Shown here: positions 1 to 9,152 of the stretch, one piece after another | How positions within the stretch are numbered: position 1 is the stretch's first letter | Layout of the letters: each line of letters opens with the position of its first letter | DNA from: Streptomyces sp. NBC_01571 | Lineage (GTDB): Bacteria; Actinomycetota; Actinomycetes; Streptomycetales; Streptomycetaceae | DNA length: 64,000 bases | Direction of reading: 5' to 3' | Assembly (NCBI RefSeq): GCF_026339875.1 | Contig: NZ_JAPEPZ010000002.1 | Location: 983,762-1,047,761, forward strand | Notes under the pieces: model-generated | What the model was told of the DNA's origin: nothing | Seen by the model: the letters and a program-made list of their open reading frames with translations, nothing else | Database searches by the model: none | Position numbers and translations under genes: made by a program

Positions 1-1741
1 ACTTGCCGACGGCGGCCGGGAGCGCGGTGGCGTCGAGCACCCGGGGCGGAACGACGTGTTCGGCGTAGACCTCCGCGGCACGGAAGAGCGCGGTGAGGCG
101 GGCACCGGCCACGGTGTGGACATCGGCGGCGGAGATCCGGCGCGTCCGGCCGGGCGCGATGCCCAGGACGACGGTGCTGACCTTGAGCGGGGTCTGCTCC
201 CAGTCCTCGTCGGCGAACGCGGTGAAGACACCGGCCCGCTCGTGGACGAGGACGCTTCGCTGCTCGAGTGCCGCGAGCAGGGCCTTGGCGGCGTCTTCGT
301 CGGCGGCTCCGTCGGCGGGCGGCACCGCGGGCTCGTCGTCCGAGTGGGGCGTACGCAGCATCTCGCCCGGAAGGGCGGCGGGTTCGGTCGCGCTGGTGTC
401 CGCGGCGGCGACGGTGGCCTGCTCGGCGCCGGCGACGCCCGTGACCGCGGCGATGTCCTTGACCGCACCGGCGTTCTCGTCCGCGGCGGAGTTCAGGGCC
501 CCGCCGAGGCCCTCGGCGGCGCCGGTGTTCTCGATCCCACCGCCGTCCTCGGTCCCCCCGGCATCCTCGGCCAAGCCCGTTTCCCCGGCCGCGCAGTACG
601 GGCAGCGGGGGTGCGGGAGGAGCGGCTCGGTCAGTACGTCGAGGGAGTCGAGGTCCTGGACCACGATCTGGTTACGGGTCTCGGCGGGCAGCGCCTCGGT
701 GGTGAGGCGGAACACCTCGAAGGCGAGGAGGTTGCCGAGCATGCCGGCGAGCGGGCCGGTGAGGTCGGGTGCGGGGGCGCCCAGCGGCGCGGCGGGGCCG
801 ACCGAGGCCCACAGTTCCGCGCTGTCGGCGGCGTCGGAGCCCGCGCCGAGCCGCAGGACGGCGCAGCACCAGCAGCCGGGATCGTCTGCGGTCATCACCG
901 GGCCGACGACGGCACGATTGCCGAACGTCCAGGCTCCGAGCAGTCGGCGGCCGGCGGGCACGCCCTCGGCGAGCAGTCGGAGCAGTTGACGGCGCCCGGC
1001 CGCACCGGCGACCAGGACGGTGTCCCAGCCGTCGAGGTCCTGCCAGCCGTACGTCCCGTCGTCGAAGGGGGTGCCTGCGGCGGGCCGGACTTCGGCGGGC
1101 GAAGCCCCGGCGGTGGGTGCGGGCAGGCGGACCAGGCGGGGGGCGCAGCCCGCCTCGGTGAGGGCCGCGGCCTCGGCGTCGAGGTCGGCGGTGCCCTCGA
1201 CCCCGTGGAGTTCGCGGGAGAGCCCGTCGTACGGCAGGTCCGGCTCGGTGATGGTCACGGCGGCGCAGCCGTTACGGAGCAGGCCGAGCGCCGCCCACCG
1301 GGCCAGGGCGCCGTCGCCCAGGACCGCGACGGGGGTGGAGCGGAAGCGCAGGAATCGGGCGGGCGCGTTGTCCGCGTAGTGGTCAAGGTAGTCGAGTTGA
1401 CGCGAGAAACGTTTCTTTACCTGGGGTGACAAGCCGACCGCCGGTGGCGTAAGCCCGGCGTCCCGGGCGAAACCACGCGCGTAGAGTGCGCGCACGAGTT
1501 GGACCACCATGTCGCGCTGCTTGTCCCCCAGGCCGGCGCACAGTTCCTCGACCCGGCGCTCGCCGTCGAGATGGGGCACGATCAGCGCGGCGAAGCGGTA
1601 CGCGGACTGCGTGACGACATTGAACCCGCCGTGGGCGTTGTGGAAGAGCACCCCGGACGGGGTCCGGGTGAACAGCACGTCCCTGCGGATGCGGGGCCGC
1701 GACTGAGCGATCTCCTCGTGGGACGCGGGAGCGTAGGCCAT
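1..1741 (-). CDS. TOMM precursor leader peptide-binding protein (cyclodehydratase partner), 3' end outside window
   Basis: Reads 580 codons from an ATG at 1741 and is still open at the window edge. Residues about 10-95 resemble the RiPP recognition region of cyclodehydratase partner proteins. An E1/ThiF-like nucleotide-fold stretch follows (VAVLGDG at about 138-144). Cysteines in CWCC (290-293) and CPYC (380-383) look like a split zinc site. The C-terminal part, with motifs such as GVFTAFADEDW, resembles the region preceding the YcaO partner interface in TOMM F-type proteins. The family binds the leader of a precursor peptide and presents it to YcaO for azoline formation. It lies 60 bp downstream of the SARP gene on the same strand, so probably the same operon. 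Precursor and YcaO genes must lie outside the window. Confidence 0.8.
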   Translation of the reverse strand, partial: MAYAPASHEEIAQSRPRIRRDVLFTRTPSGVLFHNAHGGFNVVTQSAYRFAALIVPHLDGERRVEELCAGLGDKQRDMVVQLVRALYARGFARDAGLTPPAVGLSPQVKKRFSRQLDYLDHYADNAPARFLRFRSTPVAVLGDGALARWAALGLLRNGCAAVTITEPDLPYDGLSRELHGVEGTADLDAEAAALTEAGCAPRLVRLPAPTAGASPAEVRPAAGTPFDDGTYGWQDLDGWDTVLVAGAAGRRQLLRLLAEGVPAGRRLLGAWTFGNRAVVGPVMTADDPGCWCCAVLRLGAGSDAADSAELWASVGPAAPLGAPAPDLTGPLAGMLGNLLAFEVFRLTTEALPAETRNQIVVQDLDSLDVLTEPLLPHPRCPYCAAGETGLAEDAGGTEDGGGIENTGAAEGLGGALNSAADENAGAVKDIAAVTGVAGAEQATVAAADTSATEPAALPGEMLRTPHSDDEPAVPPADGAADEDAAKALLAALEQRSVLVHERAGVFTAFADEDWEQTPLKVSTVVLGIAPGRTRRISAADVHTVAGARLTALFRAAEVYAEHVVPPRVLDATALPAAVGK

Positions 1742-1800
1742 GGGGTGCGTAAACCTCCGAAGTGCGGGGGGCGGTCAGCCAGTGGTCGGCGGGGGGACGG

Positions 1801-2922
1801 TCAGCCGGCGGCCGGCGGGGAGAAGTACGTCGGATCGGGTGGGGCGGCGCTCGGGAGGCTGGTGCCGGCCGCCTGGACGAAGAGCCGAAGCAGGTCGTGG
1901 ACGCGGTAGCGGCCGGACGGATCCTCTTCCAACAGCCCGGCGTTGACGAGGGCGCGCAGGACGAGGGTTCCCGAGGCCGGAGGTGAGGCCCGTCCGAGAC
2001 CGGACGACGCAGCGGCTGTGGGTGGCGGAACACCTGCGTTGGCCGACCCGGGACGTCCGCCGGTTGGTTCGCCGCGCAGGACGGCGCCGTGCAGGTCGCG
2101 CAGTGCCGTGCCGGGCTCCACGCCCAGCTCCGAGGTGAGGTGCGCGTGGATCCTGCGATACTCGGCGAGTGCCTCGGCGCGTCGCCCGGAGCGGTACAGG
2201 GCCTCGATGAGCAGGGCGGACAGCCCCTCGTGGCCGGGATCGGCTCGGATCGCCTCGCGGGCGTCGGCGACCATCTCCCGGTGTCGTCCCAGGCTCAGTT
2301 CACCGTCGAAGACGCGCTCGACCGCGAGGAGCCGTTCCTCGGTCAGGCGGGGCACGAGGTCACGATGGAGCTCGTCGGAGTGGACGTTGCCGAGGACCGG
2401 ACCCTTCCAGAGGCGCAGCGCGGTCCGGGCGAGGTGCAGCGCGGACTCGGGGTCTTCGCTGGCACCGGCCCGTCGCAACAACTCGCGGAACCGGAGCAGG
2501 TCGAGGGTGTCGGCGTCGGCGTGGAGCCGGTAACCGCCGGGGACGGCCTCGATCGCCTGGTCGGCTACGCCGTACTTCGCGAAGAGCCGGCGCAGTCGCA
2601 GCACACAGGTGTGCAGCGCCGATCGGCCGCCGGCCGGTGGTCGGGTTCCCCAGACCACGCGCTGAAGCAAATCGGCGGAGACGACGGCGCCGGGATGCAG
2701 AAGGAGCGCGGCGAGCAGCGCACTGGGTCGGGAGGGTTGCAGCACGACCGTCTCGTGGCCGTCGGTGATGGCCAGCAGACCGAGCACCAGGAAGCGGGGT
2801 CGGTCGGTGGCTCCTGCTGCGGCGGTAGTCAGTTCAGCGAGTGCGCCGTCGGGCGCGGGGGCACCGGTCTTCACCACAGCCTTTCGCATCGCACGGTGGG
2901 TGGGGTGGTCCACCAAAGGCAT
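1801..2922 (-). CDS. SARP/AfsR-type transcriptional regulator
   Basis: About 373 residues. An OmpR-like winged helix (LLAALLLHPGAVVSADLLQR, CVLRLRR) comes first, followed by a bacterial transcriptional activation domain of TPR-like helices (SALLIEALYRSGRRAEALAEY, ELGVEPG). The C-terminus carries a short AfsR-like tail (LVNAGLLEED, VHDLLRLFV) without an NB-ARC ATPase, so it looks like a shortened AfsR. SARPs activate antibiotic and RiPP clusters by binding direct repeats. Its position just upstream of the TOMM gene suggests it is the pathway activator. The start is uncertain: GTG 2937, ATG 2922 and ATG 2889 are possible and none has a clear ribosome site. Confidence 0.85.
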   Translation of the reverse strand: MPLVDHPTHRAMRKAVVKTGAPAPDGALAELTTAAAGATDRPRFLVLGLLAITDGHETVVLQPSRPSALLAALLLHPGAVVSADLLQRVVWGTRPPAGGRSALHTCVLRLRRLFAKYGVADQAIEAVPGGYRLHADADTLDLLRFRELLRRAGASEDPESALHLARTALRLWKGPVLGNVHSDELHRDLVPRLTEERLLAVERVFDGELSLGRHREMVADAREAIRADPGHEGLSALLIEALYRSGRRAEALAEYRRIHAHLTSELGVEPGTALRDLHGAVLRGEPTGGRPGSANAGVPPPTAAASSGLGRASPPASGTLVLRALVNAGLLEEDPSGRYRVHDLLRLFVQAAGTSLPSAAPPDPTYFSPPAAG

Positions 2923-3169
2923 TGCACGGCAACGCACTTGCCCCCGCCGGGGATGTGTGGCGGGTACAAGCTCGGTGCCGAGAGGGGAACTTAGATTCGA
3001 TCAGGCCACCACGTCCAGTGGTTGGTATGAAACAACTGGTTACAAGTGCGGTCGCCGGGACCCGGGATGCCCAAGTGTGGGGGTGTGGTTTTGGCGGGTG
3101 GTCTGCCAGGGCATACGCTCCCGGAGGAGTGCCGGAGGATCTCCGTATGCCGCACTCAGGGGAGGATTC

Positions 3170-3370
3170 ATGCCGTGGTGGGCGCTGATTCCGGTCGTCT
3201 CGATGATCACCGGGCCCGTCGCTCTGTACCTCATGACCCGACGCAAGCGTCGGCCCGAGGCCACCGATGAGCGCTACGAAGAGCTCTCGCGGAAGTACAC
3301 CGCGCTGCTGGAGGACTCCACGTCGGGCGAGCTGCCCAACGGCCGGGCCCGCTACCCGGATCGGCGTTGA
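3170..3370 (+). CDS. small single-pass membrane protein
   Basis: A 66-residue protein. ATG 3170 is preceded by GGGGAGGATTC, a good ribosome site. Residues 3-22 are hydrophobic (WWALIPVVSMITGPVALYLM), followed by a positive TRRKRR stop-transfer and a polar tail with a possible short helix (RYEELSRKY). The topology predicts a short N-terminal membrane anchor with a cytoplasmic tail. No family is recognised. It is transcribed away from the SARP gene. Confidence 0.65.
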   Translation: MPWWALIPVVSMITGPVALYLMTRRKRRPEATDERYEELSRKYTALLEDSTSGELPNGRARYPDRR

Positions 3371-3482
3371 GAGGCGTTTGATCCCGTTGTCTCATCGCGT
3401 TCACCGGGTGCGGTTCATGTCACGCGTCAGCTCGGGGTGGATTCGGCGGCGAGTCTGCGGGGCATGAAGTCGATCTCCGGCT

Positions 3483-3566
3483 CAGCCGCTCTTCGAGGAA
3501 GGGGCTTCCCAGCAGCACGCTGAAGACGGGGGCGAGCGCGATCAACAGGCTCGCCGTGTCGGCCGC
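3483..3566 (-). pseudogene. relic of an EamA/DMT-family permease
   Basis: Only about 28 codons are recognisable: a membrane segment with the EamA-like ending ALAPVFSVLLGSPFLEERL. This matches the fifth/sixth helix junction of drug/metabolite permeases. The flanking residues in this frame do not continue the family. No complete domain remains, so I treat it as a gene remnant. A chance match is possible. Confidence 0.35.
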
Positions 3567-3863
3567 CACCTCCACCTGGGCCACGACCTCCGCCGTGATC
3601 TCCCGCGCCGCCTGTTCCACCGCCAGGTCCATTCCCGCCCCCTCGTCCGCACTGTTCGGACGATCATGTCAGCAGACTGCGACAGAGAGATCGGCCACCA
3701 GCACCGACGAGTCACTGCTGCCGCCCCCGAACATCCACGGCACCGCCCTCGACACCCCAGCAGCGCTCGCCAGCACCACCCAGGCGCTCCACGAATGCCC
3801 TCAATACCTCGGGTTGTACCTTCGATATGTTCGATATCAAGCGGCTCACGCGGGGACCTCGCC

Positions 3864-3977
3864 CCGCCTTCCGCCGTCACCGGAATCACTGTCGTCCCGA
3901 CCGAATACGGTTTCGCGGTGAGTTGGGACGCGAACCCCACCCCGGACCTGGCGAGCTACGTGGTACATGAACGCGGA
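3864..3977 (+). pseudogene. relic of a fibronectin type III domain
   Basis: About 38 codons read PPSAVTGITVV followed by FAVSWDANPTPDLASYVV. This is the A to C strand pattern of FN3 modules in secreted actinobacterial hydrolases, including the core Trp and the Ala-x-Tyr. The frame has no suitable start and loses similarity after HERG. It is probably debris of a larger extracellular protein gene. Confidence 0.45.
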
Positions 3978-4288
3978 TCCTTCGGCGGAGTGAGGTCGTC
4001 CGCGATCCTCACCCGCGCCCATTCCCGTCCCTTGGCATTGTGGGCAGTTGAGACGATCACCAAGCGACGCTTCGCCGCGGAGCCCGGGTCTGGCTTCGTT
4101 CACTATCAGCGACAGCGTTTGTCGATGAGCTTCAGCAGCAGTCGAACGTTCGCCCGTCGGGGAATGGTCACGAGAAGTGACGGCAGCGCTGTGTCGCCCA
4201 GACGGGCGGGGCGATCGACGTCTGTGACTGGACCCTGCCGCCCGGGTGTAGTTGCTCATGACCCGGACGAGGGTGCGAAAATGCGTTC

Positions 4289-4702
4289 GTGGTGACAGAT
4301 GCCGAGTGGGCTCGGATTCGCCGGGGGTTGTGCTTCGGGCAGGTCTTCGAGGGCACCGTTGTGAAGGTTCCCCGGCCCGGTGCGATCGGGATCTTCGTGG
4401 ACATCGGCCTGAGCATCGGAGGCTTCGTCGACGTCCTGTGGCTTCCGGAACAGAGCGATGACTGGCCGGCGGAAGGCACGGTTGCGGATTTCGAGATCTG
4501 GTGGGCAGACAGCCGTCAACAGATCCGGCTGCGGCCGTTGGACTCTCGGTATCAGCGGAACGACTTCGCAGACTTCGAGGCACGTTTCCGTCCCAATTGG
4601 CCGTCCGAGGTCGGTCAGCCCGTTCTTGATCCCAGGCCCCCGGCCCTCGATGAGGTGCGGTCCGCGCTGCGATCTGACGGGCCGCCGGCCAGCTCCCCGT
4701 GA
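4289..4702 (+). CDS. S1-like (OB-fold) small protein, function unknown
   Basis: A 137-residue protein with tandem GTG starts at 4289/4292. Residues 9-55 (RRGLCFGQVFEGTVVKVPRP, then GIFVDIGLSIGGFVDV) follow the S1-type RNA-binding beta-barrel pattern. The rest is acidic and aromatic with no recognised domain. It stands alone, with no gene closely spaced on the same strand. Similar short S1-like proteins are common as uncharacterised genes in Streptomyces. A nucleic-acid-binding role is only inferred from the fold pattern. Confidence 0.6.
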   Translation: MVTDAEWARIRRGLCFGQVFEGTVVKVPRPGAIGIFVDIGLSIGGFVDVLWLPEQSDDWPAEGTVADFEIWWADSRQQIRLRPLDSRYQRNDFADFEARFRPNWPSEVGQPVLDPRPPALDEVRSALRSDGPPASSP

Positions 4703-4951
4703 GTTCTGGTGACGTGAGTTCTGGTGAGGTGGCCGACTGTCGTGGCGAGAGCTAGCCGGCCCCGGCCTCGGCTCGGGCACGACTTTCGACATCTGCGGGC
4801 ATGACCAACCCCTTTCACCAGGAGCATCCCACTGCTGCCCTGGCAAGCACCGCAGTGCTGTCAAAGCTCGTGAACATCACCAGACCCTGGATCGGGATGC
4901 CTCCCGAACCCGTGAACAACTGCTGTCGCTACCCGTGAGCAAAGCCACGGG

Positions 4952-5404
4952 TCAGTGGAACCAGGCAACGAGTCGCACGTTGCCTGCTCCGTGGAGTTCG
5001 CTGAGTGTCCGCATCACGCTCCAGACCGGCCCGCAGTGGATTTTGTCTCCGGCGACCGATTCTCGGCTTCGTGTGCCGGAGCTGTCTGTCTCCTGCCAGT
5101 CGGTGGAGGCAAGCTCGGCCCAGGTGATCCATGTTGTGCCGTGGACGTCAGGAGGTCCGCTGTACGCGGCGTATCCGGTCTGCAGATCCTCAGACGCGTC
5201 GCTCGGAAAGCCGCGGCCTTCGGCCAGAGGGCGGAAGCCGAAGGAGTTCCGGATACCGAAGATGCAGGCGAGGGCGTCGTAGGCGTTGCCGTTGTTGAGC
5301 AGGAAGAGGTCGATGGCAGCGTGCCACACGGATTCCTCGTCGTCGGGGCCCCAGAGGCGGGCACCTGGTCGACACTCGATCATCCCGCTGACTTCGGTAG
5401 ACAT
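4952..5404 (-). CDS. uncharacterised conserved-type protein
   Basis: 150 residues from ATG 5404; ATG 5383 is an alternative. It contains a well-ordered segment rich in Trp and Asn (RLWGPDDEESVWHAAIDLFL, NNGNAYDALACIFGIRNSFG). It has no signal peptide or membrane segment. The coding character is strong, with third-position GC high in this frame. I do not recognise a characterised family. No close same-strand neighbour suggests a function. Confidence 0.6.
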   Translation of the reverse strand: MSTEVSGMIECRPGARLWGPDDEESVWHAAIDLFLLNNGNAYDALACIFGIRNSFGFRPLAEGRGFPSDASEDLQTGYAAYSGPPDVHGTTWITWAELASTDWQETDSSGTRSRESVAGDKIHCGPVWSVMRTLSELHGAGNVRLVAWFH

Positions 5405-5901
5405 GCGGGCATGCTGCCCGCACGGTCCATGAGTCGGCACCTGCTTTTCCTTTGACCTGCCTCGCCACCAGTTCCAGCGGCCGCCTCAGGCGCTCGTGCG
5501 GTGAGCCCTGATGAGTCGGTGATCCATCTCGTCGGCAATGGCTCTACAGGTCAAGGCCGCTCCTGACCTTCCACACCCAGGGCCCGCAACGCAACGAGTT
5601 CCGGGCCCTTCTCGCCGAACGGTTCGTCCGGCGTGCTCGTGGCCGGGTGTTTCACCTCAGCGATGCCCAAGATCACCCGCCGGGGGCAGCCGGGCGCATT
5701 CTCGGCCCGGCCCGCGCTGCCCCCGCCAGCGCGGGTTACTGGGGGCACGGGCCACTGATCCCCCGCAGCGCCCCGTTCCCTGTTTCTTCCCGGCCCTTCC
5801 CCTTTTCTTCTTGCCGTGACGGTCACAGGGTGCTCTGTGGGGGATGTCCGCGCCTCGACCACGCCCCGACGGGCATCTGACCTGCATGAACACGGGCCGC
5901 T
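5405..5901. other. intergenic stretch without a supported gene
   Basis: About 500 bases. Several short open frames exist on both strands, but none shows a ribosome site or a recognisable domain. I see no clear repeat or hairpin worth annotating. Confidence 0.5.
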
Positions 5902-6363
5902 TCAGCCGATAAATTGACACGCCCAGTCCGGTCGGCCGGTACGGGTTCCGGGTGCAGGAGGTCCAGCCGGCGCAGGGCGGTGCGCCGCTGCACCACCGAC
6001 AAGGCCGGCGACGGCGGCGCCGAGCACCAGCCAGCCGGCGGGGCCGGCGGTCATCACGGCGCCGGTCAGCAGCAGCGGGCCGGCAGACTTCTGCACGGAC
6101 TGCGCCATCCCGGCCACGCCGAGGTACGAGGCACGGGCGTGCGGGGGCGCGAGGGAGACGGCCAGCTCCCAGGAGCTCACGGACCGGATCAGCTCGGCGC
6201 CGGTGACCAGCATCGCGGCGACGAGCAGGGCGGCGACGAGCAGGGCGGCCGAGGCGGTCCAGGCCCCGCCGCCGCCGGCGGCCAGGACCGCGCAGCAGGC
6301 GAGCAGCGCGAGTCCGTACAGGCCCACCGCGCGCGCAGCCTGACGCGGTTCAATGGCGTCGGC
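5902..6363 (-). pseudogene. MFS transporter, C-terminal fragment cut by an IS
   Basis: The frame is open from the IS junction at 6363 to the stop at 5902. It encodes about four hydrophobic helices typical of the second half of a major facilitator (GLYGLALLACCAVLAAGG, LVAALLVAAMLVTGAEL, SYLGVAGMAQSVQKSAGPLL). The protein has no start of its own; the 5' part is missing at the IS5-type insertion. The bases beyond the IS (after 7254) do not clearly supply the rest of the gene. A deletion or an older loss is therefore likely in addition to the insertion. Confidence 0.65.
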
Positions 6364-6366
6364 TAA

Positions 6367-7251
6367 GAGGTCCTAACAGAAGTTGTTGATCATGTGACCT
6401 TCGGCTTGGACAGTCGTTGGTCCAAGCGTGGGGAAACGTCAGTCGCGGCCGTGGATCGTGTCGGATGAACTGTGGTCGCTCATCGAGCCGTTGCTGCCCG
6501 AGCCGGGACCCAAGCTGGTCGAGGGTAGACCAAGGGTGCCGGACCGGCAGGCCTTGTGCGGGATCCTGTTCGTGCTGCACACCGGCATCCAATGGGAGTA
6601 CCTGCCCCAGGAGTTGGGCTTCGGCTCGGGCATGACCTGCTGGCGGCGCCTGGCCGCGTGGAACGAAGCCGGCGTGTGGGATCAACTGCACCTGGTGCTG
6701 CTGAAACAGCTGCGGGCAGCAAAGCAGCTGGACTGGTCGCGGGCGGTGATCGACTCCTCGCACGTGCGGGCGGCCCGGCGGGGCCCAAAAGCGGACCCAG
6801 CCCGGTCGATCGCGCGCGGCCGGGCAGCAAACACCACGTCGTCACCGACGCCCAGGGCATCCCGCTCGCGGTGTCGCTGACCGGCGGGAACCGCAACGAC
6901 GTCACCCAGCTCCTGCCCCTGATCGACAAGATTCCGGCCGTCGCGGGAGTCGTCGGCCGACCCAGACGCAGACCCGATGCCCTGCTCGCCGACCGCGCCT
7001 ACGACCACGACAAGTACCGGCGCCTGCTGTGGCAGCGCGGTATCCGCCCAGTCATCGCCGAACGAGGCGTCGAGCACGGCTCCGGCCTGGGAACTTTCCG
7101 GTGGGTGGTGGAGCGCACCATCGCCTGGCTCCACGGCTTCCGCCGCTTACGCGTCCGCTGGGAACGACGCGACGACATCCATGAAGCCTTCCTCGGCCTC
7201 GCCACCTGCCTCATCACCCACAGGCACGTCCAACGCCTTTGTTAGGACCTC
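6367..7251 (+). mobile_element. IS5-family insertion sequence, apparently complete
   Basis: An 885-bp element. The left end reads GAGGTCCTAACAGAAG and the right end, read inward, GAGGTCCTAACAAAGG, giving imperfect terminal inverted repeats. A TAA flanks both sides (6364-6366 and 7252-7254), consistent with a 3-bp target duplication. It carries one transposase split over two frames. It interrupts the 3' part of an MFS gene on the left. On the right it lies close to the terminator of the glycosidase operon. Confidence 0.85.
6428..7245 (+). CDS. IS5-family transposase made by -1 frameshifting
   Basis: The first frame starts at GTG 6428 and gives the N-terminal DUF4096-like part (SDELWSLIEPLLP, GIQWEYLP, VIDSSHVRAAR with the first catalytic Asp). 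At 6784-6790 the sequence CCCAAAA is read C_CCA_AAA in frame, a canonical slippery heptamer. Slipping back one base continues as GPKSGPSPVDRARPGSKHHV and on to the DDE core: LLADRAYDHDKYR (second Asp) and WVVERTIAWLHGFRRLR (Glu). The fused protein would be about 272 residues, normal for the group. Without the shift the first frame ends at 6880 without the last two catalytic residues. Confidence 0.85.
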
Positions 7252-7260
7252 TAAGAGAAA

Positions 7261-7291
7261 GCCGAGTGCTGCTCCTGGGAGCCCACTCGGC
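7261..7291 (-). terminator. hairpin terminator of the glycoside operon
   Basis: The arms GCCGAGTG (7261-7268) and CACTCGGC (7284-7291) are exact inverse complements, and inner bases GCTCC/GGAGC extend the stem. It starts 20 bases past the stop of the GH63-like gene on the minus strand. No strong T-run is visible, which is usual in Streptomyces. Confidence 0.7.
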
Positions 7292-7310
7292 CGTGGTTCT
7301 CGCCCGCAGG

Positions 7311-9071
7311 TCAGGCGACGGCGTCGTCGCTCCCGGTGCCCGCGAGGCGGAGGTGGTGGTCACGGGCGAGGAGGAGGTAGCTGCTCGCGGTCCACGTGTA
7401 GGCGCGGTCACGCAGGCCGGTACCGGTCAGGGCGTCGAAGTTCTCGGCGAAGCCATGGGTCTCGCACAGGGCGCGGAACCGGGCGCTGATGTCGTCCGCC
7501 AGTCGGAGGTGGCCGGCGCGGCGCAGGCCGTCCTCGATGAGGACGGTGGCGGGGGCCCAGATCGGGCCGCGCCAGTAGCCGTCGGCCCGGTAGTGCGGGG
7601 AGGTGGTCAGCTCGGTGGCGAGGCCGTACGGGGTCAGGTGGGCCTTGATGCGGTCGGCCAGCGCGCTGGTGACCTCGGCGGGCAGGTGCTCACCCAGCGC
7701 GATGGGCATCAGGTCGAGGAGACTGGCGCTGCTCCAGGTCTCCCCGGTCCCGGCCGAGCGCGCGACGAACCTCTCTCCGGTCCAGAGCTGGTCGAGTAGC
7801 GCCGCCTGGATTTCCTCGGCTGCCCCGACCCACCGGCTCGCCTCGTCCGGTCTGCCCAACTCTCGTGCCAGTGCCTCGAGTTCGCGGAGCTGGAGGACGA
7901 GGAAGGCGGTGAGGTCTGCGGTGACGACCACCCGCCCGGGGTCGAAGGTGGTGGCGTTGTCCCACCCGCTGTCGTTGCCGTGCTGGTAGTAAGGCAGTTC
8001 GGCGCCGGGCGCGCGCCTCACCGTGAGCCAGAAGCCGGTCCAGCGCTCCAGGCGCTCGTATACTTCGGTCAGTTCGGCCCGGCCCAGGTGGGTTGGCAGA
8101 CTGCGCCGCAGGTGGCCGAAGGCCCAGCCGTGGATGGGCGGCTTGACGAAGTTGTAGAGGACTTCGGAGTGGGTGACCGAGTCCGGCAAGGCGCCGCTCT
8201 CGTCCTGGTGGTCAAAGGGCAGATGGAACTGGTGCCAGGCCAGCTCCGGCGCACCCGACGCCAGGGCGAGTGCGTTGAAGCAGTGGTCCCAGCTCCAGAC
8301 CTTGTCCATCCAGTGCTTGGACATCAGCACGCCCGGCCGGGTGACCAGGCCCTTCGCCGCCACGGTCGCGGACCAGACGACGTAGGCTGCGAGTTCGGCG
8401 GCGGGGGTGGCTTCCGAACGCCAGGGCGCCACCGCGTCCACGAAATCCGTGAACGCTCCCTGCGCGGCCGACGCGATGTCGTCGAAGGACGCCGAGGATG
8501 CGTAGGGCGGGCGAGCGGTGTCGAGTTCCTCGACCGCGACCTCCCAGTGGCCGTCTGCCTCCGCTGTCACAGTGACACCGCGATCGCTACTGCCCAGGGC
8601 CTGGTCTCCGGGCGCGTCCGCGAGGGTGCCGGACAGTACGGTGACCCGGTATCGGCGGCCGGTCTCGTACGAGGTGAAGACGTGCGCGTTCGCGGCCGGA
8701 TCGTGGAAGAAGTACGTTCCGCTGAACGGGGTGAGGGTCCGTACGGCGGCGAGGACGCCGAAGTCCAGGCCGCTGCCCCGAAGGCGTACGGCGTCCGGGG
8801 CCTCATAGGCGAGCTCGACGCGCCCGCTCTCGCCGACCCAGCTGAGCAGGCCCGGTATCGCCTCGACGCGGGTCTCGGCCCGCCCGCCTCCCACCGGTTC
8901 CAGGGGGACCAGACGCAGGACACCGTGCATGCCGTTCTGGTGCGAGACGAGGTGGAGGTCCTCGGCATACGTCTTCTCCGCGATCACGGGCGAGATGTCG
9001 AACCAGGACCCGTACGCGCTGAACGGGATGTCGTGGACGGAGAATGCCGGGCCGGACAGTGCGGCGGTCAT
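7311..9071 (-). CDS. GH63-like / amylo-alpha-1,6-glucosidase-type glycoside hydrolase
   Basis: 586 residues. The N-terminal half is beta-rich. The C-terminal half has the (alpha/alpha)6-barrel signature of GH63-type enzymes: SKHWMDKVWSWDHCFNALAL, FDHQDESGALPDSVTHSEV, NDSGWDNATTFDPGR, YWRGPIWAPATVLIEDGL. There is no signal peptide, so it is probably cytoplasmic and acts on sugar brought in by the ABC genes encoded just upstream in the operon. Candidate substrates are mannosylglycerate, glucosylglycerate or alpha-glucosides; the sequence does not settle this. It is the last gene of the operon and is followed by a hairpin. Confidence 0.85.
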   Translation of the reverse strand: MTAALSGPAFSVHDIPFSAYGSWFDISPVIAEKTYAEDLHLVSHQNGMHGVLRLVPLEPVGGGRAETRVEAIPGLLSWVGESGRVELAYEAPDAVRLRGSGLDFGVLAAVRTLTPFSGTYFFHDPAANAHVFTSYETGRRYRVTVLSGTLADAPGDQALGSSDRGVTVTAEADGHWEVAVEELDTARPPYASSASFDDIASAAQGAFTDFVDAVAPWRSEATPAAELAAYVVWSATVAAKGLVTRPGVLMSKHWMDKVWSWDHCFNALALASGAPELAWHQFHLPFDHQDESGALPDSVTHSEVLYNFVKPPIHGWAFGHLRRSLPTHLGRAELTEVYERLERWTGFWLTVRRAPGAELPYYQHGNDSGWDNATTFDPGRVVVTADLTAFLVLQLRELEALARELGRPDEASRWVGAAEEIQAALLDQLWTGERFVARSAGTGETWSSASLLDLMPIALGEHLPAEVTSALADRIKAHLTPYGLATELTTSPHYRADGYWRGPIWAPATVLIEDGLRRAGHLRLADDISARFRALCETHGFAENFDALTGTGLRDRAYTWTASSYLLLARDHHLRLAGTGSDDAVA

Positions 9072-9152
9072 GTGGTGTGACTCGTTTCTCGGTCAGGGGG
9101 TTCCGGCCGGCTGGCGCGGGAGGGCGCCGGTCGGCGTGGCAGGTCCGGGGAC

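Noticed and set aside
56..1429. Long plus-strand open frame opposite the TOMM gene
   Set aside because: It is Gly/Arg-rich with no domain and is the expected antisense shadow of a high-GC gene with clear family motifs on the minus strand.
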